A stretch of 51,991 nt of DNA, taken from the NCBI GenBank assembly GCA_966430775.1, contig CBJMMB010000007.1, positions 1 to 51,991 of the forward strand, in the 5' to 3' direction. This stretch comes from Dyella_B sp966430775. GTDB lineage: Bacteria; Pseudomonadota; Gammaproteobacteria; Xanthomonadales; Rhodanobacteraceae. Position 1 is the first letter of the stretch. Each line of letters starts with the position of its first letter. A program made the translations under genes and the position numbers. The notes under the pieces are model-generated. The model did not search any database. It was not told where the DNA came from and worked only from the letters and a program-made list of their open reading frames with translations. Shown one piece after another: positions 32,476-40,865 of the stretch.

Positions 32476-34080
32476 TTACGGATGGACATAGGTCTTCTCT
32501 TCGCGCGCGGAAGATGCCGGCTGCGCGGCATGGCCGGGCTGCTGCTTGTTCGGCAACATGCGCCGGTACAAGGCGGCGTATTGCCGGCCCGGGCCGTCCC
32601 AGCCGTGCTTCTCGAGCATCGCCGCACCGCGCATGGCGTTGAGCAGCAAGGGCTCGGCGAAAATGCGGAAGGCACGCTGCAGGCAGCGGCGCAATTCGGA
32701 AACGGTAGCGTCGCGAAACAGCAGACCGGTGACGCCATCCTCGATGGTGTCGACCAGGCCGCCGGTGGCGTGCGCGAGCGGCAGGCAGCCATACGATTGC
32801 GCGTACATCTGGCTGAGGCCGCAGGGCTCGTAGCGCGAGGGCATCAGCAGGAAATCCGCGCCGGCGAACATGCGCCGCGCCAGCCCGTCCTCGAAACCGA
32901 TGTGCGCCGCGACACGGCCCGGAAAACGCCGCGGCAGGCGCGCGATGGTGCGTTCGATCGACGGATCGCCGCGGCCGATCAAGGCAAGCTGGCCGCCTGC
33001 GGCGATGATCTGCGGCGCTGCTTCGCAAATCAGGTCCACGCCTTTCTGCTGCACCATGCGCGAGATCACGGCGAACAACGGGCCGCTTTGTTCGCGCAAG
33101 CCCATTTCCGCGCGCAGGCTGTGCGTGTTCTGCGCCCGCGTATCCCACTGGCCGATGGCGAAGGGCGCCTCCAGCGCCGGATCGCGCTGCGGATCCCAGC
33201 TCGGGTCGATGCCGTTGACGATGCCGATCAGGCGGCCTTCCTGCGCGCGCTTGTGCAATAACACATCCAGTCCGCAGCCGTGGGCCGGCTCGGTGATCTG
33301 GCGCGCGTAGCATTCGCTCACCGTGGTGAGATAGGTCGCCTTGGCGACGCCTTCATGCAGGAACGAAATGCGTCCGCGTGGTTCGTGCTCGGTGCGTTTG
33401 CGCGTCATGCCGATGGTGGCGGCGGTGGAAGCCGGGAACACGCCCTGGTAGGCCAGGTTGTGAATGGTGAGCACGGTGGGCACGGCGTTGCTTTCGCCGT
33501 CCAGGTAGTGCGTCGCCAGCGCGCAGGGCCAGTCGTTCAGATGCAACAGGTCTGGGCGCCAGTCCATCTGTGCGTGATTGAGCGCGATCTCCGCCGCCGC
33601 ATACGACAGCGTGCCGAAGCGAATCGCGTTGTCCGGCCACTCGTGACCGTGCACGTCGGTGTAGGGCGAGCCTTCGCGCTCATACAGTTCGGCGTTGCAC
33701 AGCACCAGGATGGTCAGGCCGTCGCCGGTCTTGATTTCACCGATCTCACACGCCGGCAATGCGTGATGGCCGAGTGTTTTGCCGACCATGCGCATGGAGC
33801 GGGCCGCCGCCATCACCTTGGGATGGCCGGGCAGCAGCACGCGTACGTCGTGATCCTTGGCCAAGGCGCGGGGCAGGGCGGCGGAGACGTCGCCCAGGCC
33901 ACCGGCCTTGACGAAATCGGTCATTTCGGTGGTGACGAAGAGGATTTTTCCGCCGCTTCGCTCGGCGCGCGCGGCGATGGCCGGCGGTTCGGATCGACGC
34001 CGATGCACGCCGGAGACGACTTCTCGCTTCTGGTGATGATTCGGGTGATGGGTCCTGTGTACGGGTTTGGCGATGCTCAT
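32476..34080 (-). CDS. glgA: Glycogen synthase GlgA
   Basis: A 534-residue GT5 bacterial glycogen synthase that transfers glucose from ADP-glucose to the non-reducing end of glycogen. A variable basic N-terminus of about 44 residues precedes the conserved core GGKILFVTTEMTDFVKAGGL with the substrate-binding KxGGL motif (K58). The second Rossmann domain has PLFAVISRMVQQKGVDLI, and LLMPSRYEPCGLSQMYAQSY carries the catalytic EX7E region. LLHLNDWPCALATHYL and GIVNGIDPSWDPQRDP are also typical. The ATG at 34080 is chosen; 34095 is an alternative, and neither has a strong ribosome binding site. It is first in the leftward operon. ADP-glucose pyrophosphorylase (glgC) is not in this window. Confidence 0.95.
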   Translation of the reverse strand: MSIAKPVHRTHHPNHHQKREVVSGVHRRRSEPPAIAARAERSGGKILFVTTEMTDFVKAGGLGDVSAALPRALAKDHDVRVLLPGHPKVMAAARSMRMVGKTLGHHALPACEIGEIKTGDGLTILVLCNAELYEREGSPYTDVHGHEWPDNAIRFGTLSYAAAEIALNHAQMDWRPDLLHLNDWPCALATHYLDGESNAVPTVLTIHNLAYQGVFPASTAATIGMTRKRTEHEPRGRISFLHEGVAKATYLTTVSECYARQITEPAHGCGLDVLLHKRAQEGRLIGIVNGIDPSWDPQRDPALEAPFAIGQWDTRAQNTHSLRAEMGLREQSGPLFAVISRMVQQKGVDLICEAAPQIIAAGGQLALIGRGDPSIERTIARLPRRFPGRVAAHIGFEDGLARRMFAGADFLLMPSRYEPCGLSQMYAQSYGCLPLAHATGGLVDTIEDGVTGLLFRDATVSELRRCLQRAFRIFAEPLLLNAMRGAAMLEKHGWDGPGRQYAALYRRMLPNKQQPGHAAQPASSAREEKTYVHP

Positions 34081-34396
34081 TCCATTTGATCTCATGAATG
34101 GCTGCAAGGCGACGATTCGCCCAACTTTTGCAGATTTATGCTTGAGGTTAGGGCTCTGATGATCAAACTTCCGTACAGCTAACGGTGTGGCAAAGTGAAG
34201 ATCGTGAGACGAATCGATGCGAACGTGCACGCGAAATCTCCACCATGCGATAGCGGATAAAGGCGTGAACAACTTTCCGTGCACGCCGCTTTTACGAACG
34301 GCAGTGCACGGTGAGGCGAGGTTTTCTTTAGATGGGAGGTATCGCCGCTGATCCACTGCGGGCGTGCAGATCGCTCGTCATTCCTGCGACGCCGGA
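34081..34396. promoter_or_regulatory. Divergent region glgA / mscS-type gene with half repeat
   Basis: A 316-base gap that must hold the promoter of the glycogen/trehalose operon and that of the channel gene. It is locally richer in A/T (around 34130-34200) than the genes. At 34376-34402 lies a decayed single hairpin of repeat family B (CGTCATTCCTGCGACGCCGG, then AATGATG). I cannot assign -10/-35 boxes. Confidence 0.45.
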
Positions 34397-37000
34397 ATGA
34401 TGGCGCGGTGGCAGGTGCATCAGTGGTGGTACACATGGATCGCAGTGAACAGAACGCCCTTTCTCGCTCCATGGATAGTCGGCAAGGCCCTGCGGAGGCT
34501 TTTTTTCAGTCTTTTTACGTGCATGCTCGTGGCGCTTCCGCTGCATGCATTCGAGCCCGCACCAGCATCGAGTAGCACCGCCGCAGCCTGCGTGCAGGCA
34601 GGAAGCGCACATGCTTCCGACCCGCCTCCAAAGACCAGCGCGGCGCCACCATCCAAGAACGCAAGCGCCGCGGCCGCGGCCAAGCCGGGTGCCAAACCCG
34701 CCAGCATCGTGCCCTTGCAGGCCAATGGATTGATCGAACGCAGCCTGCGCCAGATCAGCCAGTGGGCGGCGGGGCTGGGCGTGCAGCTCAAGGAAGCATG
34801 GGCCTCGCTGCTTGCCTTGCTCGTGTTGTTCGAGCGTTCCGGCGGCCATATCGCCAACGCCGCCGACCGCGATCTGCTGCTGCATACGGGCGCTGCGCTG
34901 GCGGCCGTGTTTGCCGCGGGCGTGCTGTTCGAATGGCTGTTCCACTTTCTGCTCAAGCGCCCACTGCGCGCGCTGGTCGCCAGGGCGAATGCGGTGGAGA
35001 AACGCGATCGCGGCCGCGAGGAGCGCGAACGCGCGCTGGCGCAGCGCGAAGCGCAGGCGGCGAAAGTCTCCGAGGCGCAAAAGGCCGAGCAGGCGAAATC
35101 GGAGGCCGGCGTGCAGCCGCCATCCGCCGCAGTGGCGCTGGTGCATACCAATGAAGATGGCGTCGATCGCGTGGAGCCCGTGCACGTCGGCGAACAGAAT
35201 GCGGCCGGTCCGCCGCCGTCCACCGCACGTTCGCCCGAAACACCGCCGCCCACGCCGCACAAGACTCCGGATCAAGCACGCCCGGCGCGCTATGCCCGCA
35301 CTCTGCACCATCTGGTGTTCGCGTTCGGCGCGCTGCTGATCAACCTGTTTCCGTTGGCAGTGTTCTTTGTCGTCTCTGGCCTGGTGCTGCGTGGCGTAGG
35401 TGGCGATGACGACGTGCGTATCCACGCCGTGGCCAGCAGTTTCATCAACGCCTATGTCAGCACGCGCATCACCATGGCCATATTGCGCCTGCTGGTATCG
35501 CCGGAAGGGCCGGGGCTGTGCGTGCTGCCGGTGAGCCACGCGACGACGCGCACCGTGTTGTTCTGGATGCGCTGCATCGTGATCGTCGCGGCGTTCGGCA
35601 TGGCCTTTGGCGATGCCTTGGCGAACCTCGGCGGCGGCGAGGCAAGCCGCATGGCCTTCATCAAGCTGATATCGCTGTTTGCGCATATCGCCGCGGTGAT
35701 TCTTATCCTGAAGCTGCGCGTGCCGGTCGGGCGTGCGATCGCGGCGAAACCCGGCGCACACGGCGTATTCGCCGCCGCGCGCAACTGGCTGGCGCGGGTG
35801 TGGGTGTTGTTCGCCGTCGTTTTCATCATCGGCGCGTGGGTGGTGTGGGCGCTGGGCGTGGAAGACGGCTTTCCCAAGCTGATCCACTTCATCGGTGCTT
35901 CCGCGGGCATCCTGATCGGCGCCAGGGTGGTGACGATTCTGGTGCAGGGCGCGCTGGGCCGCATGTTCCGCCTGCGCGATGGCAACGATGCTTCCGCGGA
36001 CGGTGCGCGCGTGCGGCTCGCGCGGCGCTATTACCCGATCATCAGCGGGCTCGTTTCGTTCTTCATGACGGTGCTGACGATCATCGCGCTGTTCCAGGCG
36101 TGGGGGCTGGATGCATTCGAATGGTTCGCCAAGGGGCCGGTCGGGCGCAGCCTCACCTCGGCGGCGTTGACGATCCTGGTGGCGGCAGTGGTGGCCGTCT
36201 CCGTATGGGAAGGGGCCAGCTACAGCATCGAACGGCGCATTGCCTTGTGGACCGAGCATGGCGACCTGATGCGCGCGGCGCGCCTGCGCACGCTGCTGCC
36301 GATGATGCGTACCGGCTTGTTTATCGTGGTGGTGCTGGTGGTGGGGCTGACCGCCTTGAACGAGATCGGCATCAACACCACGCCGCTGCTGGCGAGCGCA
36401 AGCATCGTCGGCGTGGCGCTCGGCTTCGGTTCGCAAAAGCTGGTGCAGGATTTCATCACCGGCATTTTCCTGCTGATGGAAAACGCCATGCAGGTGGGCG
36501 ACTGGGTGACCGTGGCCGGCGTTTCCGGCACGGTGGAATACCTGTCCGTGCGCACGGTGCGCCTGCGCGGCGGCGACGGTTCGCTCTACACCATTCCCTT
36601 CAGCTCGGTGACCACGGTCAACAACACCAATCGCGGCGTGGGCAATGCGGCGATGAGCGTCAGCATCGCCTACGGCGCGGATGTCGATCGCGCGATGGAG
36701 GAACTGAAGAAGATCGGCAAGGAGCTGCGCGCCGATCCGGCCTACCAGAAGCTGATCCTGAAAGACCTGGAGATCTGGGGCGTGGACGCCATGGACGGTT
36801 CGAAGATCACCCTGGTCGGCCAGATGCAATGCACCGACAGCGGACGCTGGGGCGTGCAGCGCGAACTCAATCGACGCATCCTGCGCCGCTTCCGCGAGAT
36901 CGGCGTGGAAATGGCCAACCCTCACGCCAGCTATCTGTTTCCGCAGCAGGAGACGCCGCAACCAAGCGGGAAACCGGCGCCACGGACGTCAGCCAAATGA
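34397..37000 (+). CDS. MscS-family mechanosensitive channel, YbiO-like
   Basis: An approximately 867-residue large MscS-type channel that would release solutes on hypo-osmotic shock. A hydrophobic signal-like segment (RLFFSLFTCMLVALPLHAFE) is followed by an Ala/Pro-rich periplasmic stretch and several membrane helices with an intervening charged coiled segment (EKRDRGREERERALAQREAQ). The conserved MscS core follows: TPLLASASIVGVALGFGSQK (pore helix TM3), LVQDFITGIFLLMENAMQVG, then DWVTVAGVSGTVEYLSVRTV and the beta/alpha C-terminal domain with PFSSVTTVNNTNRG. The start is uncertain: ATG 34397 or 34400 (inside a half repeat), or GTG 34364 or 34430-34450. Neighbouring trehalose and antiporter genes support an osmotic role. 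Confidence 0.88.
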   Translation: MMARWQVHQWWYTWIAVNRTPFLAPWIVGKALRRLFFSLFTCMLVALPLHAFEPAPASSSTAAACVQAGSAHASDPPPKTSAAPPSKNASAAAAAKPGAKPASIVPLQANGLIERSLRQISQWAAGLGVQLKEAWASLLALLVLFERSGGHIANAADRDLLLHTGAALAAVFAAGVLFEWLFHFLLKRPLRALVARANAVEKRDRGREERERALAQREAQAAKVSEAQKAEQAKSEAGVQPPSAAVALVHTNEDGVDRVEPVHVGEQNAAGPPPSTARSPETPPPTPHKTPDQARPARYARTLHHLVFAFGALLINLFPLAVFFVVSGLVLRGVGGDDDVRIHAVASSFINAYVSTRITMAILRLLVSPEGPGLCVLPVSHATTRTVLFWMRCIVIVAAFGMAFGDALANLGGGEASRMAFIKLISLFAHIAAVILILKLRVPVGRAIAAKPGAHGVFAAARNWLARVWVLFAVVFIIGAWVVWALGVEDGFPKLIHFIGASAGILIGARVVTILVQGALGRMFRLRDGNDASADGARVRLARRYYPIISGLVSFFMTVLTIIALFQAWGLDAFEWFAKGPVGRSLTSAALTILVAAVVAVSVWEGASYSIERRIALWTEHGDLMRAARLRTLLPMMRTGLFIVVVLVVGLTALNEIGINTTPLLASASIVGVALGFGSQKLVQDFITGIFLLMENAMQVGDWVTVAGVSGTVEYLSVRTVRLRGGDGSLYTIPFSSVTTVNNTNRGVGNAAMSVSIAYGADVDRAMEELKKIGKELRADPAYQKLILKDLEIWGVDAMDGSKITLVGQMQCTDSGRWGVQRELNRRILRRFREIGVEMANPHASYLFPQQETPQPSGKPAPRTSAK

Positions 37001-37067
37001 ATGCATTCGCGGCGACACCCTCTTCATGGCGCCAACGTTAAATTCTGCTGGAAAATAGGAGAATCCC

Positions 37068-37928
37068 ATGAGCATGCTGCAGGTCGAAACGGATAGTCTG
37101 GGCCGCCCTATCGAACTGTATTACGAGGACATCGGCTACGGTCCGCCGGTTGTACTGCTGCATGGCTGGCCGTTCGATCATGCGATGTGGGAAGAGCAGA
37201 TCTTTGCGCTGGCCAGCGGCGGCTGCCGCGTCGTCGCCTACGATCGCCGCGGCTTCGGCAAATCGTCCAAGCCGGCCGATGGTTATAACTTCAATCGCTT
37301 CGTCGATGATCTCAAGGCGCTGCTCGATGCGCTCGACCTGCACGACGTGACGCTGGTCGGCTTTTCCATGGGCGCCGCCGAAGTGGTGCGCTACATGAGC
37401 CGCCACCTTGGTCAGCGCATCACGCGCTTTGCGCTGGTGAGCGCGATCACGCCGTCCATGGCCAAGAGCAAGGACAACCCCGACGGCGCCGACGACGCGA
37501 AATTCGACGACATCTTCACCCGCATCCGCGCGGACCGTTTTACCTATATCGACCAATTCGTGGGGCAATTGCTCGATACGTCCAGCGTCACCGCGGCCAA
37601 GCTGGCGTGGATCAAGTCGTTGGCCGACCCGGCTTCGCGCATTGCCATGCTGGGCTGCGTACGGGCATTCGCGGAAACGGATTTCACCGGCGACATGGCG
37701 GCGGCGATCAACCTGCCGTCGCTGGTGATCCATGGCACCGAGGACCGCATCGCGCCTTTCGCCATGAACGGCCGGCGTACCTCGGACCTTCTGCCGGGTA
37801 GCATTTTTCGTCCCTACGAAGGCGCCGGACATGGCCTGTTCGCGACGCATGCGTCGATGTTGAACGATGACCTGCTTGGCCTGGTGCGCACGCCGCCATC
37901 GCACACCTTGCCGCCGCCGGTGTTCTGA
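37068..37928 (+). CDS. Alpha/beta hydrolase, chloroperoxidase-like
   Basis: A 286-residue alpha/beta hydrolase. The oxyanion motif is VVLLHGWPFDHAMW, the nucleophile S100 lies in LVGFSMGAAEVVRYM, and D226 (VIHGTEDRIAPF) and H255 (YEGAGHGLFATH) complete the triad. YDRRGFGKSSKPADGYNF is typical of cofactor-free haloperoxidase/perhydrolase and related esterases, so hydrolysis or perhydrolysis of an ester is likely; the natural substrate is unknown. TAGGAG lies 6-7 bases before the ATG. There is no signal peptide. It follows the channel gene by 67 bases on the same strand. Confidence 0.9.
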   Translation: MSMLQVETDSLGRPIELYYEDIGYGPPVVLLHGWPFDHAMWEEQIFALASGGCRVVAYDRRGFGKSSKPADGYNFNRFVDDLKALLDALDLHDVTLVGFSMGAAEVVRYMSRHLGQRITRFALVSAITPSMAKSKDNPDGADDAKFDDIFTRIRADRFTYIDQFVGQLLDTSSVTAAKLAWIKSLADPASRIAMLGCVRAFAETDFTGDMAAAINLPSLVIHGTEDRIAPFAMNGRRTSDLLPGSIFRPYEGAGHGLFATHASMLNDDLLGLVRTPPSHTLPPPVF

Positions 37929-37947
37929 TCCTGGCGAGAATGACCTC

Positions 37948-38045
37948 GTAGGTTGGGCTGAGGCGCAGCCGAACCCCAACATCGCCATGTGCATCCGAGC
38001 GTTGGGGTTCGCCCCGGATCAAGTCCGGGGCTCAGCCCAACCTAC
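37948..38045. repeat. Dispersed inverted repeat family D, copy D2
   Basis: GTAGGTTGGGCTGAGGCGCA at the left and GGGGCTCAGCCCAACCTAC at the right flank CCGAACCCCAAC and GTTGGGGTTCGCCCCGG. An additional palindrome CCCCGGATCAAGTCCGGGG lies near the right end. It is between two tandem rightward genes. Confidence 0.88.
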
Positions 38046-38079
38046 AGGAGCTTTCGCTTGAGGTGGAATAAAACGATTT

Positions 38080-38814
38080 ATGCCCGAAGGTCCTTCCATT
38101 GCGATCCTCCGCGACGAAGCGTCGATCTTCGTCGGCAAGCTCGTGTCGCGCGCCGAAGGCAACGCCAAGATCGACATGCAGCGTATCGAAGGCGAGCGCG
38201 TCGTCGATTGGCGCAGCTTCGGCAAGCAGACGCTGATCGTGTTCGACGGCTTCTACGTGCGCGTGCATCTGTTGATGTTCGGCAGCTACCTGATCAACGA
38301 ACGCAAGGATATCGCGCCGCGGCTCGGTCTCACTTTTCGGAACGGTGAAATCCATTTCTACAACTGCTCGGTAAAACTGCTGGAAGGCGATCCGGCGGAT
38401 AGCTACGACTGGCGCGTCGACATCATGTCGGACCAGTGGGACGAGAAATTCGTGCGCCGGAAATTCCGCGCCATGCCGGAAGAACTCGTGTGCGACGCCT
38501 TGCTCGACCAGGATGTTTTCGCCGGCGTCGGCAACATCATCAAGAACGAAGTGCTGTACCTGTGCAAGGTGCATCCGCTATCGCTGGTGGGTGACCTGCC
38601 GGCAAGAAAGGCGAACGAGATCGTGGCGCAGGCGCGCGCCTACAGTTTTCGTTTTCTGGATTGGAAAAAGGCCCACGTGCTGCGCAAGCACTGGCTGGTG
38701 CACAACAAGGGCCAATGCCCGGTGCACCAGATTCCGCTATCGCGTGGGTACCTTGGCCATCGCAAGCGTCGTAGCTTTTTCTGCGAGTTGTGTCAGCGGC
38801 GCTATACGCCGTAA
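38080..38814 (+). CDS. Nei/Fpg-family DNA glycosylase (endonuclease VIII-like)
   Basis: A 244-residue base-excision repair enzyme. MPEGPSIAIL supplies the catalytic P2 (amine for beta,delta-elimination) and E3, in the PEGP form of Nei rather than the PELPE of Fpg. FGKQTLIVFD carries the conserved Lys. The H2TH region is LLDQDVFAGVGNIIKNEVLY. A C-terminal zinc finger has CPVH (GQCPVH) and CELC (RRSFFCELCQRRY), so one of the four usual Cys is replaced by His. It should remove oxidised pyrimidines and nick the strand. The ATG is the only possible start, since Pro2 must follow Met. It is a single gene between repeat D2 and a small membrane-protein gene. Confidence 0.93.
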   Translation: MPEGPSIAILRDEASIFVGKLVSRAEGNAKIDMQRIEGERVVDWRSFGKQTLIVFDGFYVRVHLLMFGSYLINERKDIAPRLGLTFRNGEIHFYNCSVKLLEGDPADSYDWRVDIMSDQWDEKFVRRKFRAMPEELVCDALLDQDVFAGVGNIIKNEVLYLCKVHPLSLVGDLPARKANEIVAQARAYSFRFLDWKKAHVLRKHWLVHNKGQCPVHQIPLSRGYLGHRKRRSFFCELCQRRYTP

Positions 38815-38948
38815 ACGTTATCTGGAAGAGCGTGATCCGAACTCTTTTTTATAGAGAAAATCCGCTTTTATGCGTGCCTTTCAGGTCGACGCACCCATCA
38901 CGTAAACGGGATGATGATGGGGCGACGTCTTTTCATGAGGATGCGGTC

Positions 38949-39311
38949 ATGGAGCCGATGCTGAGCATGCGCACTGCGGCGGTCCTGTTGGCGCTGGCAG
39001 CGCTGGGCGGTTTGGTGATGGCCGGCATTCGCTTTGCCGGCAAGCCGCATCCACCGACCTGGCTGGCGATGGCGCATGGCTTTATCGCCGGCGCCGCCGT
39101 GACCTTGCTGGTGTACGACTATTTCACCATCGGCCTGCCGGGATTGGCGCAAGTTGGACTGTTGTTGTTCCTGCTTGCAGCGGCTGGCGGTATCGTCTTG
39201 AACCTTGGCTACCACTGGAAGCACCTGGCATTGCCGATCTGGCTCGTGGTGGTGCACGCGTTGGTCGCGGTCGTCGGTTTCGTGCTGCTGTTGATTGCCG
39301 TATGGGCGTGA
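38949..39311 (+). CDS. Small four-helix membrane protein, unknown
   Basis: A 120-residue protein with four predicted membrane helices: AAVLLALAALGGLVMAGIRF, WLAMAHGFIAGAAVTLLVY, GLLLFLLAAAGGIVLNLGY and WLVVVHALVAVVGFVLLLIA. Two His residues (MAHGF and VVVHAL) lie in similar positions of helices 2 and 4, as in some heme- or quinone-binding membrane proteins; this is only suggestive. GAGGATG lies before the ATG at 38949, which excludes the long upstream extension. I do not recognise a named family. A hairpin follows the stop codon. Confidence 0.7.
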   Translation: MEPMLSMRTAAVLLALAALGGLVMAGIRFAGKPHPPTWLAMAHGFIAGAAVTLLVYDYFTIGLPGLAQVGLLLFLLAAAGGIVLNLGYHWKHLALPIWLVVVHALVAVVGFVLLLIAVWA

Positions 39312-39330
39312 TGCTGCGTAGCGCGCAGTA

Positions 39331-39361
39331 ATGCAGTGCCGCGGGTGGGTCGGCACTGCAT
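39331..39361. terminator. Hairpin between convergent genes
   Basis: An 11-bp stem ATGCAGTGCCG / CGGCACTGCAT with a 9-base loop, 20 bases after the membrane-protein gene and about 90 bases beyond the PepSY gene end on the other strand. No T-tract follows on either strand. Confidence 0.5.
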
Positions 39362-39453
39362 AAGGCCTCACATCCAATCGCCGGTGACGACGATCATCGA
39401 TAAGGCGAACAGGTACACGCGATTGCGCGCATCAGTCCATGCTAACTAATGGG

Positions 39454-39759
39454 CTAATGGCGCTCGTGCTCCTCATTCTCTTCGGATTCGTGTTCCTTGT
39501 TGGCGGGTACGATGGTGCCCGTCTTTGCATCGACATGCACATGCACAGGTTTGCCATCCTTGGTCGCGTCCGCATCGAAATGGTTGCCTTCGTGCTCGAT
39601 GCCATGCACGTTGGTATAACCGGCGGCCTGCAGTTTCGCAGCGACATCCGTCTCGGTCAGCGAGTAGGTACTCGGGGTTGATTGCGCAACCACGGAGGGA
39701 TGGAAGAACAACAATCCAGCGCACAAGGCGCCGGCCAAAGTCCACGATGGACCTTTCAT
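39454..39759 (-). CDS. Exported PepSY-domain small protein
   Basis: A 101-residue protein with an N-terminal signal peptide (WTLAGALCAGLLFFHPSVVA, cleavage near VVAQ) and a single PepSY-like domain: LTETDVAAKLQAAGYTNVHG, IEHEGNHFDADATKDGKPVH, and VHVDAKTGTIVPANKEH. A Glu/His-rich tail (EHESEENEEHERH) could bind metal. A near-perfect AAGGAGGTG lies 5 bases before the ATG at 39759. PepSY proteins are usually periplasmic modulators of proteases or sensors, but the partner is unknown. The gene is divergent from the DUF3147 gene; an operator-like TACTAC/GTAGTA cluster lies between them. Confidence 0.88.
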   Translation of the reverse strand: MKGPSWTLAGALCAGLLFFHPSVVAQSTPSTYSLTETDVAAKLQAAGYTNVHGIEHEGNHFDADATKDGKPVHVHVDAKTGTIVPANKEHESEENEEHERH

Positions 39760-39827
39760 GGCGCACCTCCTTGCGGTGACTAGGTTTGAGCTTGGCATGC
39801 GTTGCGCAGAAAGCTCGCTGTAGAAGG

Positions 39828-39852
39828 TACTACACGCTGTAGTAGATACTAC
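39828..39852. promoter_or_regulatory. Triple TACTAC/GTAGTA operator-like cluster
   Basis: TACTAC (39828-39833), GTAGTA (39839-39844) and TACTAC (39847-39852) form two overlapping inverted repeats, with CTACA and TGTAG at the core of the left one. It lies 69 bases upstream of the PepSY start and 38 bases upstream of the DUF3147 start. It resembles a dimer-repressor site, but no regulator is encoded beside it. Confidence 0.4.
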
Positions 39853-39889
39853 GTGAACCTATCCATCCGCTCTTCCTACGTTTCAGCTC

Positions 39890-40240
39890 ATGCCCTGGCT
39901 CATCACCAAATACCTCATCACCGCCGCCGTCGTCGTCACCGTTTCGGAACTGGCAAAACGCAGCGACCGACTCGGCGCGCTGCTGGCCTCGCTGCCACTG
40001 GTCACCTTGCTCGCCTTGACCTGGCTCTACATCGAGAAACAACCAGCGTCCAAGATCACCAACCATGCGTGGTACACCTTCTGGTACGTCGTGCCGACGC
40101 TTCCGATGTTTCTCGCGTTCCCGAAACTTTTCGATCGCTTCGGCTTCTGGCCAGCGCTGGGGCTCAGCGCGGTGATCACCATTGTTTGCTTCGGGTTGTT
40201 CGCGTTGGCCGTGCGGCCATGGGGTATCAAGTTGCTGTAG
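39890..40240 (+). CDS. DUF3147 membrane protein
   Basis: A 116-residue protein with about four membrane helices: LITKYLITAAVVVTVSELAK, LGALLASLPLVTLLALTWLY, WYTFWYVVPTLPMFLAFPKL and PALGLSAVITIVCFGLFALA. The order (K-Y-x-i-T-a..vv..sE.aKRs...GAlLaslPlvs.l....y) matches DUF3147. Function is unknown; a transport role cannot be claimed. No strong ribosome binding site precedes the ATG. It is separated by 175 bases from the Mrp-type operon on the same strand, so cotranscription is possible but not shown. Confidence 0.85.
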   Translation: MPWLITKYLITAAVVVTVSELAKRSDRLGALLASLPLVTLLALTWLYIEKQPASKITNHAWYTFWYVVPTLPMFLAFPKLFDRFGFWPALGLSAVITIVCFGLFALAVRPWGIKLL

Positions 40241-40414
40241 TCGAACGCTTGTGATCGAACGCGTTCCGCGCCGCTAAGCGCGGCTCATCGAATTTTCGAG
40301 AGAGGGCTTTTATTGCCGACGAATTGGCAATGTGCAAACTCAGCATCCAAGCCTTACGCATTCCTTCCACATGGCCGGTGAAACACTCCCACGCAAAATC
40401 AGTGGGTTGTGAAG

Positions 40415-40861
40415 ATGTGGCGTTTATCGGTGGAAGCGGTATTGCTCGGCGCGATCTGCCTGCTGTTTGCGGGCAGCGTATCGGCGGCTGAAATTGTCGT
40501 TGCCGCGTTTGCGGGGTGTCTGGCTGCCTATGTGCATGCACGCCTGATCCATCGCTCGGCTTTTCGCTTCACCGGCAAGCCACAACCGCTTCACATCCTC
40601 AAGCTCGCTGCAAAAGGCGCATTGCAAGATGTTCCGCTGGGTGCATGGCACGTGCTGGCTTCGCTGTGGCGGCGTCGGTTCGGCAAGCAGGTGATGGAGC
40701 CGGCGCCGGTGCTGATACGTGATGCGGACATGCATGCGATTCCCAAGCGCCGTGCGCTGGCGATTCTGGCGACCTCGTTCGGGCCTTTGGCTTACACCAT
40801 CGAAGCGCATCGCGAGGCCTTGTGCGTCCATCGTGCCGAAGGAACCCGGCGGTCGGAGTGA
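40415..40861 (+). CDS. MnhE/MrpE-like antiporter subunit
   Basis: A 148-residue subunit E of a multisubunit Na+/H+ antiporter. Two N-terminal membrane helices (VEAVLLGAICLLFAGSVSAA, EIVVAAFAGCLAAYVHARLI) precede a hydrophilic domain with DVPLGAWHVLASLWRRRFGK and AILATSFGPLAYTIEAHREA. That is the MrpE pattern (assembly and stability of the complex, periphery of the membrane arm), though diverged. The start could be GTG 40409 or ATG 40415; neither has a strong ribosome binding site. It is the first gene of a tightly coupled run through 44535, and the next gene starts 5 bases after its stop codon. Confidence 0.8.
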   Translation: MWRLSVEAVLLGAICLLFAGSVSAAEIVVAAFAGCLAAYVHARLIHRSAFRFTGKPQPLHILKLAAKGALQDVPLGAWHVLASLWRRRFGKQVMEPAPVLIRDADMHAIPKRRALAILATSFGPLAYTIEAHREALCVHRAEGTRRSE

Positions 40862-40865
40862 TGGC

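Noticed and set aside
34328..36961. An 877-residue frame antisense to the MscS-type channel
   Set aside because: Composition is His/Gln/Arg-rich in a way typical of antisense shadows, and the plus strand has a clear channel with conserved motifs.
39366..39440. A short membrane-like frame (VYLFALSMIVVTGDWM) downstream of the PepSY gene on the minus strand
   Set aside because: Only 17 codons from the nearest GTG, with a stop just upstream and no ribosome binding site; it could be a remnant but cannot be supported as a gene.
5640..39800. Sigma-54 (-24/-12) promoters near the stress genes, such as the GGC...TTGC strings at 5640 and 39791
   Set aside because: Spacing between GG and GC does not match the 10-base requirement in the candidates I checked.
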